Origin: Xenopus tropicalis
Lineage: Eukaryota; Chordata; Amphibia; Anura; Pipidae
DNA: 64,000 nucleotides
Direction of reading: 5' to 3'
Assembly: GCF_000004195.4 (NCBI RefSeq)
Contig: NC_030677.2
Span: 196,630,372 to 196,694,371, forward strand
Positions 23,901-35,400 of this stretch are shown here, in pieces. The notes beneath the pieces are model-generated. The model ran no database searches, had not been told where the DNA came from, and was given only the letters and a program-made list of their open reading frames with translations. Positions within the stretch are counted from its first letter, which is position 1. Every line of letters begins with the position of its first letter. The position numbers and the translations under genes were made by a program.

Positions 23901-24503
23901 AACCCTACTATAGTTTATATAAATACCCCGCTGTGTAGCCCCGGGGGCAGCCATTCCTGCACTGGTACAGCTGGGGTGTTTGCTACAGAAACCCTACTAT
24001 AGTTTATATAAATACCCCGCTGTGTAGCCCCGGGGGCAGCCGTTCCTGCACTGGTACAGCTGGGGTGTTTGCTACAGAAACCCTACTATAGTTTATATAA
24101 ATACCCCGCTGTGTAGCCCCGGGGGCAGCCGTTCCTGCACCGGTACAGCTGGGGTGTTTGCTACAGAAACCCTACTATAGTTTATATAAATACCCCGCTG
24201 TGTAGCCCCGGGGGCAGCCGTTCCTGCACTGGTACAGCTGGGGTGTTTGCTACAGAAACCCTACTATAGTTTATATAAATACCCCGCTGTGTAGCCCCGG
24301 GGGCAGCCGTTCAAAGGAGAAAAGGCACAGGCACATAGCATATAACAGATAAAACACTATTGTATTCTACTGAACTTGTCTGTTATCTTATTATAGCATT
24401 GTTACTGTAGCAAACACACCAGTTTTACCAGTGCAGGGCAACAGTGCATTATATTTTTATTACTTTAAAGCTCTTTTATTTTTTGGTGTTACTGTTCCTT
24501 TAA
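17931..24503. mobile_element. TTAA-type MITE nested in the hAT-like element and holding the 89-bp satellite
   Basis: The left end TTAGAGGAACAGTAACACC and right end, inverted GGTGTTACTGTTCCTTTAA, pair with each other, bounded by TTAG/TTAA. A related left end (GGAACAGTAACATTAAAAATG) is at about 34,799. The interior is the 89-bp array. Confidence 0.75.
18004..24312. repeat. 89-bp satellite array, about 71 near-identical copies with higher-order structure
   Basis: The unit holds TGTTTGCTACAGAAACCCTA, CTATAGTTTATATAAATA, CCCCGCTGTGTAGCCCCGGG and GGCAGCCATTCCTGCACTGG. Spacing is 89 bases throughout. Copies differ at a few diagnostic sites (CCATT/CCGTT/CTATT, TACCCC/TATCCC, CCATGGG, CTCTGG, CACCGG, CTGCTATG). 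These variants recur at fixed distances such as 712 (8 units), 979 (11 units) and 2,314 (26 units). It is noncoding. Confidence 0.97.
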
Positions 24504-24720
24504 GACTGAAGCTTTAAAACATTTGAAAAACTGCTGTAATTCAGCTGTAATGTTAGCTTAAACTTTAAACATGACTATGGGATTCTAGGGAAATCATTAG
24601 GAGTAGGAGTATAGATAAAATTGTCTATCAGTTTATTATCAGTTCAGTTGTGTTTCAGTTGAGTCGGAAGTATCAGAAACTGAGGAGTTGGAGAATTTAT
24701 CTACCGACTCCACAGCCCTA

Positions 24721-25410
24721 AAAAAAAGTTGTGGTCAGTTAACCCTAGGGTTGCTGAATTTCAGTTGAGCCAACAGCCTGATAATAGCAGCTTAAAAGTG
24801 CAAATATAAAAAAAAAATGCTGAGTGAAACTTCGGCTATGTTTACAGTAACTTATTTTTTTGAGTTGAGTTTTAAAGGGGTCGTTCACTTTTGGGTTCTT
24901 ATTATTATTATTATTATTATTATTAACATTTATTTATAAAGCGCCAACATATCCCGCAGCGCTGTACAATAAGTGGGTTTCATACATTGGACATAAAGAG
25001 TAACATATAAAGCAAACAATAACCGATACAGGAGCCCTGCCCAAAGAGCTTACAATTTAGTATGATGTAGGGACTGGTATTCTGAGACTATTTGCAGTTG
25101 GTCTATATTTTTTATTATTTGGAGTTTTTGAATGATTTTACTTTTTGTTCAGCAACTTTTAGATATAAATGTGTGTTATATTGTTATAATTAGATATAAA
25201 TTTGTTACATTGTTATAAAACAATGTAAGAAAAGTCAGTTCTCTCCCCCAGGCCTGTTAATCTGTACAGATACAGTGTTTAGGGAGTCAGAACCAGCAGT
25301 GCAGGGACAGATACTGCTTCACCTGCCATTACATTTGCAACTACATGTAAAACAATTTAAATGTTTATTTGAATATTGCTTTATTATTTTATATATATAT
25401 ATATATATAT
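24721..25410. repeat. Gene-free stretch of dispersed repeats
   Basis: Contains the resumed end of segmental copy 2, a TTAAAGGGGTCGTTCAC MITE end (about 24,872), an ATT microsatellite (about 24,900-24,928) and a segment with AAGCGCCAACATATCCCGCA that looks like a dispersed repeat. An AT run precedes the palindrome. No exon was recognised. Confidence 0.5.
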
Positions 25411-25554
25411 AAAATTTGAAAAAGATGCAGCACACGGGTTATTTGCAAAAAAAGTGTATTAAAAAGAATCACATCACATATGCATATGTGATGTGATTCT
25501 TTTTAATACACTTTTTTTGCAAATAACCCGTGTGCTGCATCTTTTTCAAATTTT
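25411..25554. repeat. 144-bp perfect palindrome without spacer
   Basis: Every base from 25,411 to 25,482 pairs with its mirror up to 25,554; the centre lies between 25,482 and 25,483 in CATATGCATATG. AT microsatellites lie nearby on both sides. Such a sequence can form a cruciform. The minus-strand short frames here are consequences of the palindrome. Confidence 0.9.
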
Positions 25555-25665
25555 GTATGGTGGAGGGACGTAGCGGCGTCCTGAAGTTGCGGAGCACCGG
25601 GGTTCGCATTATGGATGAGTGCGGTGACAGTATTATATAAGTATATATATATATATATATATAAT

Positions 25666-25761
25666 ATAAACCATAAAGATAGATTCCGCACTCACAGGAC
25701 TTAAATAAATTACCACTTTTATTTAAGTCATGTGAGTGCGGAATCAATCTTTATGGTTTAT
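25666..25761. repeat. Second inverted repeat beside the palindrome
   Basis: The left arm, starting ATAAACCATAAAGAT and including TTCCGCACTCACA, pairs with a right arm ending in ATCTTTATGGTTTAT. There are a few mismatches and a short loop. It follows an AT microsatellite (about 25,640-25,665). Confidence 0.75.
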
Positions 25762-27338
25762 GTGATATCTGCTATACTGCACCCAGGCACATTAGCCCCA
25801 GAATTATACGTGAGTGCCTGTATTACCATGTAATATATATATATTCATTAAGCAATTAAAAAAACACTGTTCACAGTAAAGATTTTCTTCCACTTGGGCT
25901 GTGGGTGCAGCATGGAACTATGGGAAACCAAATAAAATCAGAGTAAAATACAGTCAGTGTAGGAGTCACACTTTCAAGTCTCAATAACTGATATTCCCTA
26001 AATACATGTTGGCAAAAACTTATACCAAAACAGTAAGGGGCAATTCTCTGCTCTACTAGGGCCCCCCATAAAGCCTTAGGCCATAGGTCTTCTACATACA
26101 GCTATTTTACTTCTGCAGTAGTGTCAGCCATGATAGACAGAATGTAATTACACATGTTGTACATGTTGTGCGTAAATGTTTGTAGCTTCCAGTGTTTGTT
26201 GCTAAAGGGGCATTAGGGGGTGATGGTTTGGAAGCGAGTCTGTTGCACCCCATAATGCGGCCTCTGTGGGCACCCTGGGATTATCAACCTGCTCACGGTG
26301 AGGGTAACCCCAGGGGGCTCAAGACAATGAGGAATGAGGAAGCCTACAAAGTCTAAAAAACATGTTTGGACACAAATACCTTTAATGAATAGAGCAAGTA
26401 CAGCCATGCAGGGTGGGACTGGGTTGGGGGGTCCCATCCCTCGTGGGCCCCACTGACCCAGACCAGATCCCTGCCTGTCCTTCCCCATCACAGAGATTAT
26501 TCCAGAGTCTCCTTGCCCTGTGTAGAACCTGCCCAGTCTTCTGCCCGTTGTTCTGTTTCTTCTGTAACAGGGAAACAAAAACATGATATTAAGCCTGTGA
26601 GATATTCCTATGATACAGACACGCTACATTCTGCAATAAATATGGTGCTTATGGTCCAACCATAATATCCACGGCTTGTGGATTACTTTTCCATAACATC
26701 CCAAAATATGAGGAGTTACCAAACGCTTCAATCTTTTGCCTTTCATAAATGTAACCACAGCAGGCCCAGGGAACAGTAGGCAAGGGGGGGCAGTAAGGGA
26801 AGGTGGTAATTGTAGGTAAAAATGATACGAGTTGGGGAAAGTAAGAAAAGATGGTGACTGTAGGAAACGGTGGTGACAAACCGTCTGACAGATATCTGGC
26901 CAATGCCCATTCACTTTCCTTATCTGCTCAGGTTGTTTAGTGATAGTTATTTACATGGAATTGCCCCCTATTTAGTGGCATTCTGCCCTTGGCACAGTTG
27001 TTCCGTCAGACAAATTAAGGCGGCCATACACGGGTAGATTTAAGAGCAATTCGGCAGCTTATCTGCCTGTGTATGGGCTCCACCTACAGGCCTACCCAAC
27101 CAGCATCTGCCCTACAATTGGCCAGATATCAACCAGGCAGGTTAACATTTAGTTAACTTTTTTTGTAATAAAAAAAAAAAATTCGGCAGGTTTGATCTGT
27201 CGAGTGCCACTGAGTCCTATGGAGCTTTAGAATTGTAGTAATTACTTCATTGGTTTCTATTTCACCCGGTTTAATGGGGGAGTTAATCACTTCATTGTTT
27301 CTATTTCACCCAGTTTCAAGTGAAACTTAAACACATTA
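25762..27338. other. Gene-free stretch
   Basis: A degraded hAT fragment related to the element at 896 begins at about 26,398 (CAGGGTGGGACTGGG). A GGCGGCCATACACGGG motif at about 27,021 is the end of a family seen at 47.7 and 57.9 kb. Minus-strand open frames at 26,213-26,914 show no protein family and I do not call them genes. Confidence 0.4.
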
Positions 27339-27590
27339 GGGCTGATTCACTAAAGTGCGTTAAAACATGCGCTATTTATAGCGTGCGGTAAAAATTTTAT
27401 GGCATCTAAATTTTGGCGACTTAACGCACGATTCACTATAAGCATACTTGTGCTAATTTACGCGCGATATTGCATGCGCGCAAATTACCGCATGCAATAA
27501 TACTGTAGTGACTCGCGTGCTAATTGTCGCGTCTTTTTTAACGAAAAAAAACGTGCAATAAAATTTATCGCACTTCAGTGAATCAACCCC
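27339..27590. mobile_element. MITE with 22-bp inverted ends
   Basis: Left GGGCTGATTCACTAAAGTGCG and right inverted CGCACTTCAGTGAATCAACCCC, with ATTA on each side as a possible target duplication. The interior is rich in CG and GC steps (CGCGCGA, GCATGCGCGC). Confidence 0.7.
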
Positions 27591-27787
27591 ATTATTTTTT
27601 TCCAAGAATGAGCCCCAATGCTCCTTAAATGGCTGCTGGAGCAATTCCCGTTTGGGAAAAATAAAGACGATTTATGGAAATGAACTTCCATTTAAACTCG
27701 AATTTGTCAAGTTTTAACAATAAATTAACTGTTCCCAGCCCAATACCCAGCCAACCCGGTCAGTATTGAATGTATTCTCATTCGGTA

Positions 27788-27804
27788 CCACTAGATGGCA
27801 GTAG
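27788..27804 (+). promoter_or_regulatory. CTCF-like motif
   Basis: CCACTAGATGGCAGTAG fits the vertebrate CTCF core pattern CCASYAGRKGGC. It lies between the kinase and the coiled-coil gene in a repeat-poor stretch (27,591-28,071). One motif match is weak evidence for binding. Confidence 0.4.
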
Positions 27805-28071
27805 AGGATTATTGCAGCAATTGTAATAGCTTCAGCATCGGCACAAAGCCAGAGTTATTTTAAAAGGAACATATATTTTGTAACTTTTATAATGTTGTAA
27901 TTAGCGGCATTATAAGATAATAAGCACATTGTGTGCATTGCTCTCAGGGACTGTGGGATTTATAATGCATTGTAACCTCGTTTTCAGCTCAATCACTGCC
28001 TTCCCGGATTAGTACCAGTAGAACATGGTTTACACTGGACTCTCTCACCCAGAATGGGCCTTCGTTAAGTG

Positions 28072-28568
28072 GAAGTCCGGCTTGGGACTCCTCCAGTTAC
28101 ATGGGAGTAGGCGAAACAATAGGTTAGCTGAAAGCAGTTCTAATGTGTAGCGCTGGCTCCTTCTGAAAGCTCAGACTCAGGCACACTTTACTGCTGCGCT
28201 GCAAGTTGGAGTGATATCCTCCCCCCCTCACCCCCAGCAGCTGATCAGCAGAACAATGGGAAGGGAGCAAGATAGCAGCTCCCAGTAGGTATCAGCATAG
28301 CACTCAATAGTAAGAAATCCAAGTCCGGCTTGGGACTCCTCCAGTTACATGGGAGTAGGAGAAACAATAGGTTAGCTGAAAGCAGTTCTAATGTGTAGCG
28401 CTGGCTGAAAGCTCAGACTCAGGCACAATGCACTGAGATGGCGCCTACACACCAATATTACAGCTACAAATACATTTGTTGGTCCGAGAATAAAAGGTTA
28501 AATGGCAGAGGGAATTATTAGCTAGATATACAAAGTCCCCCATAAATATCATGACGGTGTCCCTTTAA
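28072..28568 (-). mobile_element. TTAA-type MITE remnant with a duplicated interior
   Basis: The right border is GTGTCCCTTTAA, the complement of a TTAAAGGGACAC end. The segment AGTCCGGCTTGGGACTCCTC through GCTCAGACTCAGGCAC occurs twice (from about 28,072 and 28,320), and once more in the related element at 61,410-61,977. The left end is not visible. Confidence 0.65.
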
Positions 28569-29164
28569 ATAAATATAGGTTAAGGTTGGAAGCATTTTAG
28601 GGGATACAAGATGACAATTAAGTGCCACTTCCGTGCAGGGGGGAGGGTATAAATGAAAGTAACAGCCCCCCCCCCCCCCCCGTGCAGTGAAGGGGGCAGA
28701 ATACATAGGAACCAGGGCTACTTAGTGACACATTAAAGCCATTATTCCAACAGACTATTAATGGACACACCAGGCTGGGCACTAATAGGGAGGGAAGGGA
28801 GTGTTTGTGCTGAATGGAAGTCATAAAGCAAAGAATCATAAAACCCAAAGCCCAATTATAAATAATTCATTTCACTGAGCAGAAAAGGAGCGAGGGAATG
28901 AATGAGCTGTCGGAGATTAGCAGAATATGCTACAGAAAATAAAAATGCTGCCTGATACTGATTTGTGCAAAGGATTTTGGGGACAAGATCAGCGAAATCA
29001 GGGCTGGAGTTTGAATAATAATAATAAGCCCTGCAGTCAATGGGCTTCTATATGGGCACAGAACCCCTCAGTGACTGCTAATATCCTTATCATTTACAGT
29101 AGGGGGTACATTATCCCTTATAATACATGAGTAATACTCAGAGTTCCCTGTATAACTCAGCCTG
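28569..29164. other. Gene-free stretch
   Basis: Includes a C17-type homopolymer (about 28,664-28,682) and one unit (about 29,035-29,164) of the 130-bp repeat found at 36.1-36.8 and 41.0-41.3 kb. No exon seen. Confidence 0.4.
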
Positions 29165-30325
29165 CAGCCTGTCCCCATCTTGCCCTACTGTCTCCATCTT
29201 ACCCTACTGTCTTCATCTTGCTCCACTGTTTCCATCTTGCCCTAATGTCTCCATCTGACCCTACTGTTTCCATCTTGCCCTACTGTCTCCATTTTGCTCC
29301 ACTGTTTCCATCTTGCCCTAATGTCTCCATCTGACCCTACTGTTTCCATCTTGCCCTACTGTCTTCATCTTGCCCTACTGTCTCCATCTTGCCCCTACTG
29401 TCTCCATCTTGCCCCTACTGTCTCCATCTTGCCCTACTGTCTCCATTTGACCCTACTGTTTCCATCTTGCCCTACTGTCTTCATCTTGCCCTACTGTCTC
29501 CATCTTGCCCTACTGTCTCCATCTTGCCCCAACTGTCTCCATCTTGTCCTACTGTCTCCATCTTGCCCTACTGTTTCCATCTTCTCCTACTGTCTCCGTC
29601 TTGCCCCTACTGTCTCCATCTTGTCCTACTGTCTCCATCTTGCCCTACTGTTTCCATCTTGTCCTACTGTCTCCATCTTGTCCTACTGTCTCCATCTTGT
29701 CCTACTGTCTTCATCTTGCCCTACTGTCTCCATCTTGCCCTACTGTTTCCATCTTGTCCTACTGTTTCCATCTTGTCCTACTGTCTCCATCTTGTCCTAC
29801 TGTCTCCATCTTGTCCTACTGTTTCCATCTTGCCCTACTGTCTCCATCTTGTCCTACTGTTTCCATATTGTCCTACTGTTTCCATCTTGCCCTTCTGTCT
29901 CCATCTTGTCCTACTGTCTCCATCTTGCCCCTACTGTCTCCATCTTGTCCTACTGTCCCCATCTTGTCCTGTTTCCATCTTGCCCCTACTGTCTCCATCT
30001 TGCCCCTACTGTCTCCATCTTGTCCTACTGTCCCCATCTTGTCCTACTGTTTCCATCTTGCCCCTACTGTCTCCATCTTGTCCTACTGTCCCCATCTTGC
30101 CCCTACTGTCTCCATCTTGCCCCTACTGTCTCCATCTTGTCCTACTGTCCCCATCTTTTCCTACTGTTTCCATCTTGCCATACTGTTTCCATCTTGCCCC
30201 TACTGTCTACATCTTGTCCTACTGTCCCCATCTTGCCCCTACTGTCTCCATCTTGCCCCTACTGTCTCCATCTTGTCCTACTGTCCCCATCTTGTCCTAC
30301 TGTTTCCATTTTGCCTTTTTCTCAA
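29165..30325. repeat. 19-20-bp minisatellite, about 58 copies
   Basis: The unit CCATCTTGTCCTACTGTCT, with TTGCCC and single-C length variants, repeats through more than 1.1 kb. It lacks stop codons in the plus frames, giving spurious open frames of up to 467 codons made of SILSYCLHL-like repeats. It is not coding. Confidence 0.95.
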
Positions 30326-32487
30326 CATCTAAACTTATTTGCACTTCTGTCACATAGCCATACTGTGCCCACCTTGCCCTGTGGTCACTTAATTATCCTG
30401 CTGCCTCCAGCTTGCCTCTTTGTCACCATCTTACCCGCCTCTATCTTGCCATATTGTATTCCTCTAGCTCTAGTGTTGTTTCATTTCATCACACCAGAGA
30501 AATATTTTTCAGTTCAGACAGGCTGTGATGCAGCTGTACAGTACATAGGGGAGCGTAACTATGGATTTTTAACCCTTAAAATGTCTGGCTATTGTGTGAA
30601 TGGGCTACATTTCCATTTTGGGATAGGGCAGTTTGGAACTAGGTGCTCCTGTCAGGAACCAGAGGGTGTAATAATGAGAATTATTTTAACAAATTAATAT
30701 AATCTCCCAGTAGATTAATTAGTATGGCGCAGATCAAATGTCTTCCTGACCCAGAAGGGCACTAACTAAATCCTATTAGGTACAGCACTGCTTACTACTC
30801 TAAACTCACTAGTCCTCACCTTAACAAACAAATACTAACACTAAATAGGACACTAAGAATACACAGAGGCTGCAGTGGTTACTGTTCCCCTCAGGAGCCA
30901 AACAGGATTTGCCATAAGTCCCTGGTGGGGGGGGGGGGGCGGGCAAATTGATACTGGTACTTTTTGCTCAGCAACCAGCTTCTTCCAGTCTTCCTGGTAT
31001 CCCCAGTCAGGCCTGGACAAGTGAATGTGTGGTATGGAACTTCTAACAAGACTTCTGTACTATACATGCACCCTAATAGATATGGCCCAGGGGTCACCCA
31101 AGAGTATGGAAGAAAAATTTCACAAAGTAACTACAATGTGCTATGGGACACTGGTGTACGGCAGACAAGTGGTTAAGGCACTGCATCCCCAAAGTACAGG
31201 GGGCATATATAACACGAATTGCCCCTCTGCGGCGCTACAGGAGAGATGGTGCACCTTCAGTGCCGATATTGTACTGCAATCCCTGGTACAGCGGCACGGC
31301 TAATTGTGAGTGACAGTTGCCTTTCTATGGCTGTCAGAGAAGGTCAGGCAAATAAATATCATCAATCAAAGTGAAATGTGTGTTTTACTGAGCCCTGGCT
31401 AAACGAATGATTTGCTTCCAAGCAACATGAACCTTTTTTACTTCTATGAATCAATGGCTGGATGTATGTTTTCTGCCAAGCGCTCTTTGGATTGACATTA
31501 AATAAAGGTGACATTTTTGTGACATGATATAGTGGTTCTATGGGCATGTCATTGGCAATCTATTATCAGCTGTAACATGCGATTGGTCGTAGATATCCTG
31601 GGGGCCTATTGCTGCCCCCCCATTTCTATTTCCGTCTTCTCAACTCTTGTTCACTCTTCCATTTTTCCTCCATCTCCCCTGCTCTCACACTTTTGGGCAC
31701 CATTTATATAGGTTCTTTTTATGTATAATCTTTAAGTCCAGTGCATTATACTCATTTATTGTACTCTCCTAGGGCAGCCCCTGCTACCCAGTGTTGGACT
31801 GGGGCTGCAACTTGAAGGGTCCCCCTGACAATCTCCAGCCCCCCCCCCCCAAACAGGGGAGCGGGCCTGGGTTAGCAGGAGCCCACCAGGTTTAAGTTAA
31901 AAGAAAAACAATTCAGTGTGGAGTAAGCACTGATATTCAGGGCCCCGTCTACTACTTCTACTGCCTCCAGTCTTTACAGCTGACATAAAGTACAATATGG
32001 ATAGCTAATATGGCTGTATTCAAACAGGGCACACCAGGGCTGCCCCCTAGTCTGACCCTGAGGGTGTATCTTAAACTATGTTATTTTCTATCTTTCTTTC
32101 TTTTTAGTCTTCTATTAAAAATTCCCCATGGGGGCTAATTTCAATATGCTGTAATGGATGTATTGTTGTATTGACAATAAAGTTCTCTTGATCCTTTCGT
32201 CTACTTGGGGCATCTTCAGGGGCACAGATCTTCACTGCCTAAAAACTGTAGGTGCCTTGTGCTGGTACAGAACCCCAAAACATAAACTTTGATCAAATTT
32301 AGTTCTCCTTTAAAGCACAGTTATCTGTTCGGCTACATATGATGTTCTCTTGCTCACTGGTGTAAAATGGTGCTTGTCTTCAACATCTGGTTGAAAGTGT
32401 AGCCATAGCAAGAAAGCCCATTGGATCACAAACACATACGTTACTGAACTTTCCAATAGAGATCCAATTATAGGAAGGAGCGGGTAC
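30326..32487. other. Gene-free stretch with degraded transposon
   Basis: Contains a G11-type run (about 30,928-30,940), a C10-type run (about 31,840) and a degraded hAT relative at about 31,786-32,057 (CAGTGTTGGACTGGGG and inverted CTAGTCTGACCCTG). I found no spliceable coding exon continuing the coiled-coil gene on the minus strand. Confidence 0.35.
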
Positions 32488-35400
32488 CTTTCAGAGTATT
32501 TTGTAGTTGCGCCAGATTATCGCTGAGTGTCTTCTTCTGAACTTGTAGAGCCTTTACATGGAAACTTTCATGTTTCAAGGATTCTATTTCTGAAAAAAAA
32601 ATCATCATTATGGAACAAAACTGGCAAAACCAAATTAACAGAATTTGTTTGTGAATTTAAATCAAGTGACTTTTATGGTTTTTTCAGGTCATTTTGGAAA
32701 ACAAGATAATACTAAGAGGGTGATTTATCCACGGCCGTGCTTAAAAAAAAATTCTATTTTGAGTTATGCTTTGAAAACTCAAATGTTTTGGTTTGGTAAG
32801 TGCAAAAAATCCAAAAACTGGAAAATAAAAATGTGCCATGTAAAAAGCTTGCGAGTTTCTATAGAAGTCAGTGGGGGTTGTCATGTTCTAAAACTCAATG
32901 TTTTAGAGCTCGTAGACTTGAAAAATTTGAGATAATCGAGTTTTTAATTAGAACGAGTTTTCCTTATAAATAATAAATAAATAATAAAAATAAGCGACTA
33001 TTTGGTATGCAAGGTTTTTCAATGTAGCCAAATTGCATTTGCAGTCTGTTGGCACGACGGCCAAGTACTATAATTTCGTGCAAAAGTGGGGGTGAGGTGC
33101 AGCCAACAGAATTATCTATTTGGAAAGATAAATATCACAAACCACCACAAAGGAATGCACACAGGACATGCCACATTACAAGGGTGAAGACACACTGAGC
33201 TACTAGTAGCAGCTACTTTTTCATGGCTACTAAACTACATAAAATACTTTGCCAGTAAATGATCAGCATTGTCTATTTTAGTAGCTGTGACAAGTAGCTG
33301 CTACTAGTAGCTCTGTGTGTCTTCACCCTAAGGGCAGTGACAGACAGGGAGATTAGTCGCCCGTGTCAAATCTTCGTTGCCGCGGGCGACTTCTCTCCCC
33401 GAAATGCCATCCCACAGGAGAGAATGTAAATTGCCGGTGGGATGGCATTAGCGTCGCTACGATTTCCGGAAGCTGCCCGATCTTGCCTTGAGAGGAAACT
33501 AAGAGTGAAGACACACAGAGCTACTAGTAGCAGCTACAGAAATAGACAATGCTGATCATTTACTGATAACTGACACTATGTGAGTTTTACCAGAGGCAAT
33601 TCTCAGTATTGTCTATGGCAGGGGATTTTCTGGCATTTAGTAGCTGCGACAAGTAGCTGCTTCTAAGTAGTTCCATGTGTCTTCACCCTAATGGTGAAGA
33701 CACTGAGCTACTAGTAGCAGCTAAAGAAACAGACAATGCTGATCATTTACTGATAACTGTCTCTATGTGAGTTTTAGCAGAGGCAATTCTCAGTATTGTC
33801 TATGGCAGGGGATTTTCTGGCATTTAGTAGCCGTGACAAACAGCAGCCCATCCAAATCCCAGAAAGACAAGCCATTCCCAAGGTGGCAACTAGGCTGGCA
33901 GTCAAGGTGCCCATATTATTTGTAGTACCTACCATAGTGCCGCTGCCTCCATGTCTAGCTGCTCCATCTCAGCTTTGGCTTGTTCTCTGAGCAGCAGATC
34001 TCTGTTACTTGTCAGCCGTGAAGGGGTAGTTCACCTGCAAGTTAATTTTTATTATGTTATAGAAAGGCCAATTCTAAGGAACTTTTTAATTGGTCTTCAT
34101 TATTTATTATTTATAGTTTTCAAATTATTTGCCTTCTTCTTCAAACTCTTTGCAGCTTTTAAATGGGGGTCACTGACCCTGGCAGCCAAAAACTATTGCT
34201 TTGTGAGGCTCCAGGTTTATTGTTAATTTACATTACTTATTTTTCTATTTAGGTCCTCTCCTGTTCATATATCAGTCTTTCATTCAAACCACACCGTGGT
34301 TGTTAAGGTAATTTGTATCCTAGCAAACAAATAGCTGCTGAAACTCCAAATGGGAGAGCTGCTGAACAAAAAATGAAATTATTAAAAAAACTACAAATAA
34401 TAAAAAATGAAGACCAATTGCAAATTGTCTCAGAATATTACTCTCTACATCATACTAAAAACTAAACTCCTAAATACAAATTCACCACACTTTACCACAA
34501 TAGAAATCTATCCTAAAGGCTTTACAGTGAAAGATACAATGCAGTAAAATACCCCTAAAGCTTTTGACATACACGCATGGTTAAAAGTTCCTCTTTCTCC
34601 TTTAGCAGATCTTCCTTTTGAGATTCTAAAACATCCTGGTGCTTCTTCAAAAGGAGTCGCTGGCATTGTTTCTCAGCAAGTCGCTGAACCTGAAAGCAAA
34701 TGAGATAAAATGAGAGCAGGAGCAGGCAACTAGGGCAAGTTGGTATCATTATAGAGAAAAAATGGCCTTGGTTGAACAGGAAGGATGGAGCAGGCTTAAA
34801 GGAACAGTAACATTAAAAATGGAAGTGTAAAAAAGTAATGACAATATAATTTAATGTTGCCTACTTACTAACTGTTTATACCCTCCTATGAGTCTCTTAT
34901 AAAGGTCTATTTTATATATATATTGTATATTATGTAATAGGGACAGAATTCAATTTTTTTTGTGTATTAGCCCAAAGCCATGGACCCCATTTGATACAAA
35001 TGCCAGTACACAAGCCCCACCCATTTATAAAATATTTGTGATTACATGTCCCACACAATGTCCTTTCTGTCTGGGCAGGGTCCCTCTGTGGTTCCCCATT
35101 CTCTATGTGCCCCTCACCTTCCCCTCTGTCTGGACAGGGTCCCTCTGTGGTTCCCCATTCTCTATGTGCCCCTCACCTTCCCCTCTGTCTGGGCAGGGTC
35201 CCTCTGGGGTTCCCCATTCTCTATGTGCCCCTCACCTTCCCCTCTGTCTGGACAGGGTCCCTCTGTGGTTCCCCGTTTTGTATGTGCCCCTCACCTTCCC
35301 CTCTGTCTGGGCAGGGTCCCTCTGGGGTTCCCCATTCTCTATGTGCCCCTCACCTTCCCCTCTGTCTGGGCAGGGTCCCTCTGGGGTTCCTCATTCTCTA

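Larger units (their letters stand above)
17523..24720. mobile_element. 7.2-kb hAT-like nonautonomous element
   Basis: Left end CAGGGCTGTGGAGTCGG; right end is the inverted CCGACTCCACAGCCCT. The flanks AAAAAACG and AAAAAAAG form a one-mismatch 8-bp duplication, as expected for hAT. The flanking DNA matches the unbroken copy at about 10,210-10,250, which supports insertion into copy 2 of the segmental duplication. No transposase is present. Nearly all the length is the internal satellite. Confidence 0.75.

Noticed and set aside
18004..24312. Regularly spaced repeats resembling a CRISPR array
   Set aside because: Units are contiguous with no unique spacers, 89 bp long, inside a transposon in a vertebrate genome.
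26213..26914. Minus-strand open frames of 84-123 codons
   Set aside because: No recognisable family, no supporting splice sites, and part of the stretch is a hAT remnant.
29294..30697. 467-codon open frame and two overlapping frames on the plus strand
   Set aside because: All are read through a 19-20-bp minisatellite lacking stops in any frame. No conserved domain, no splice context.
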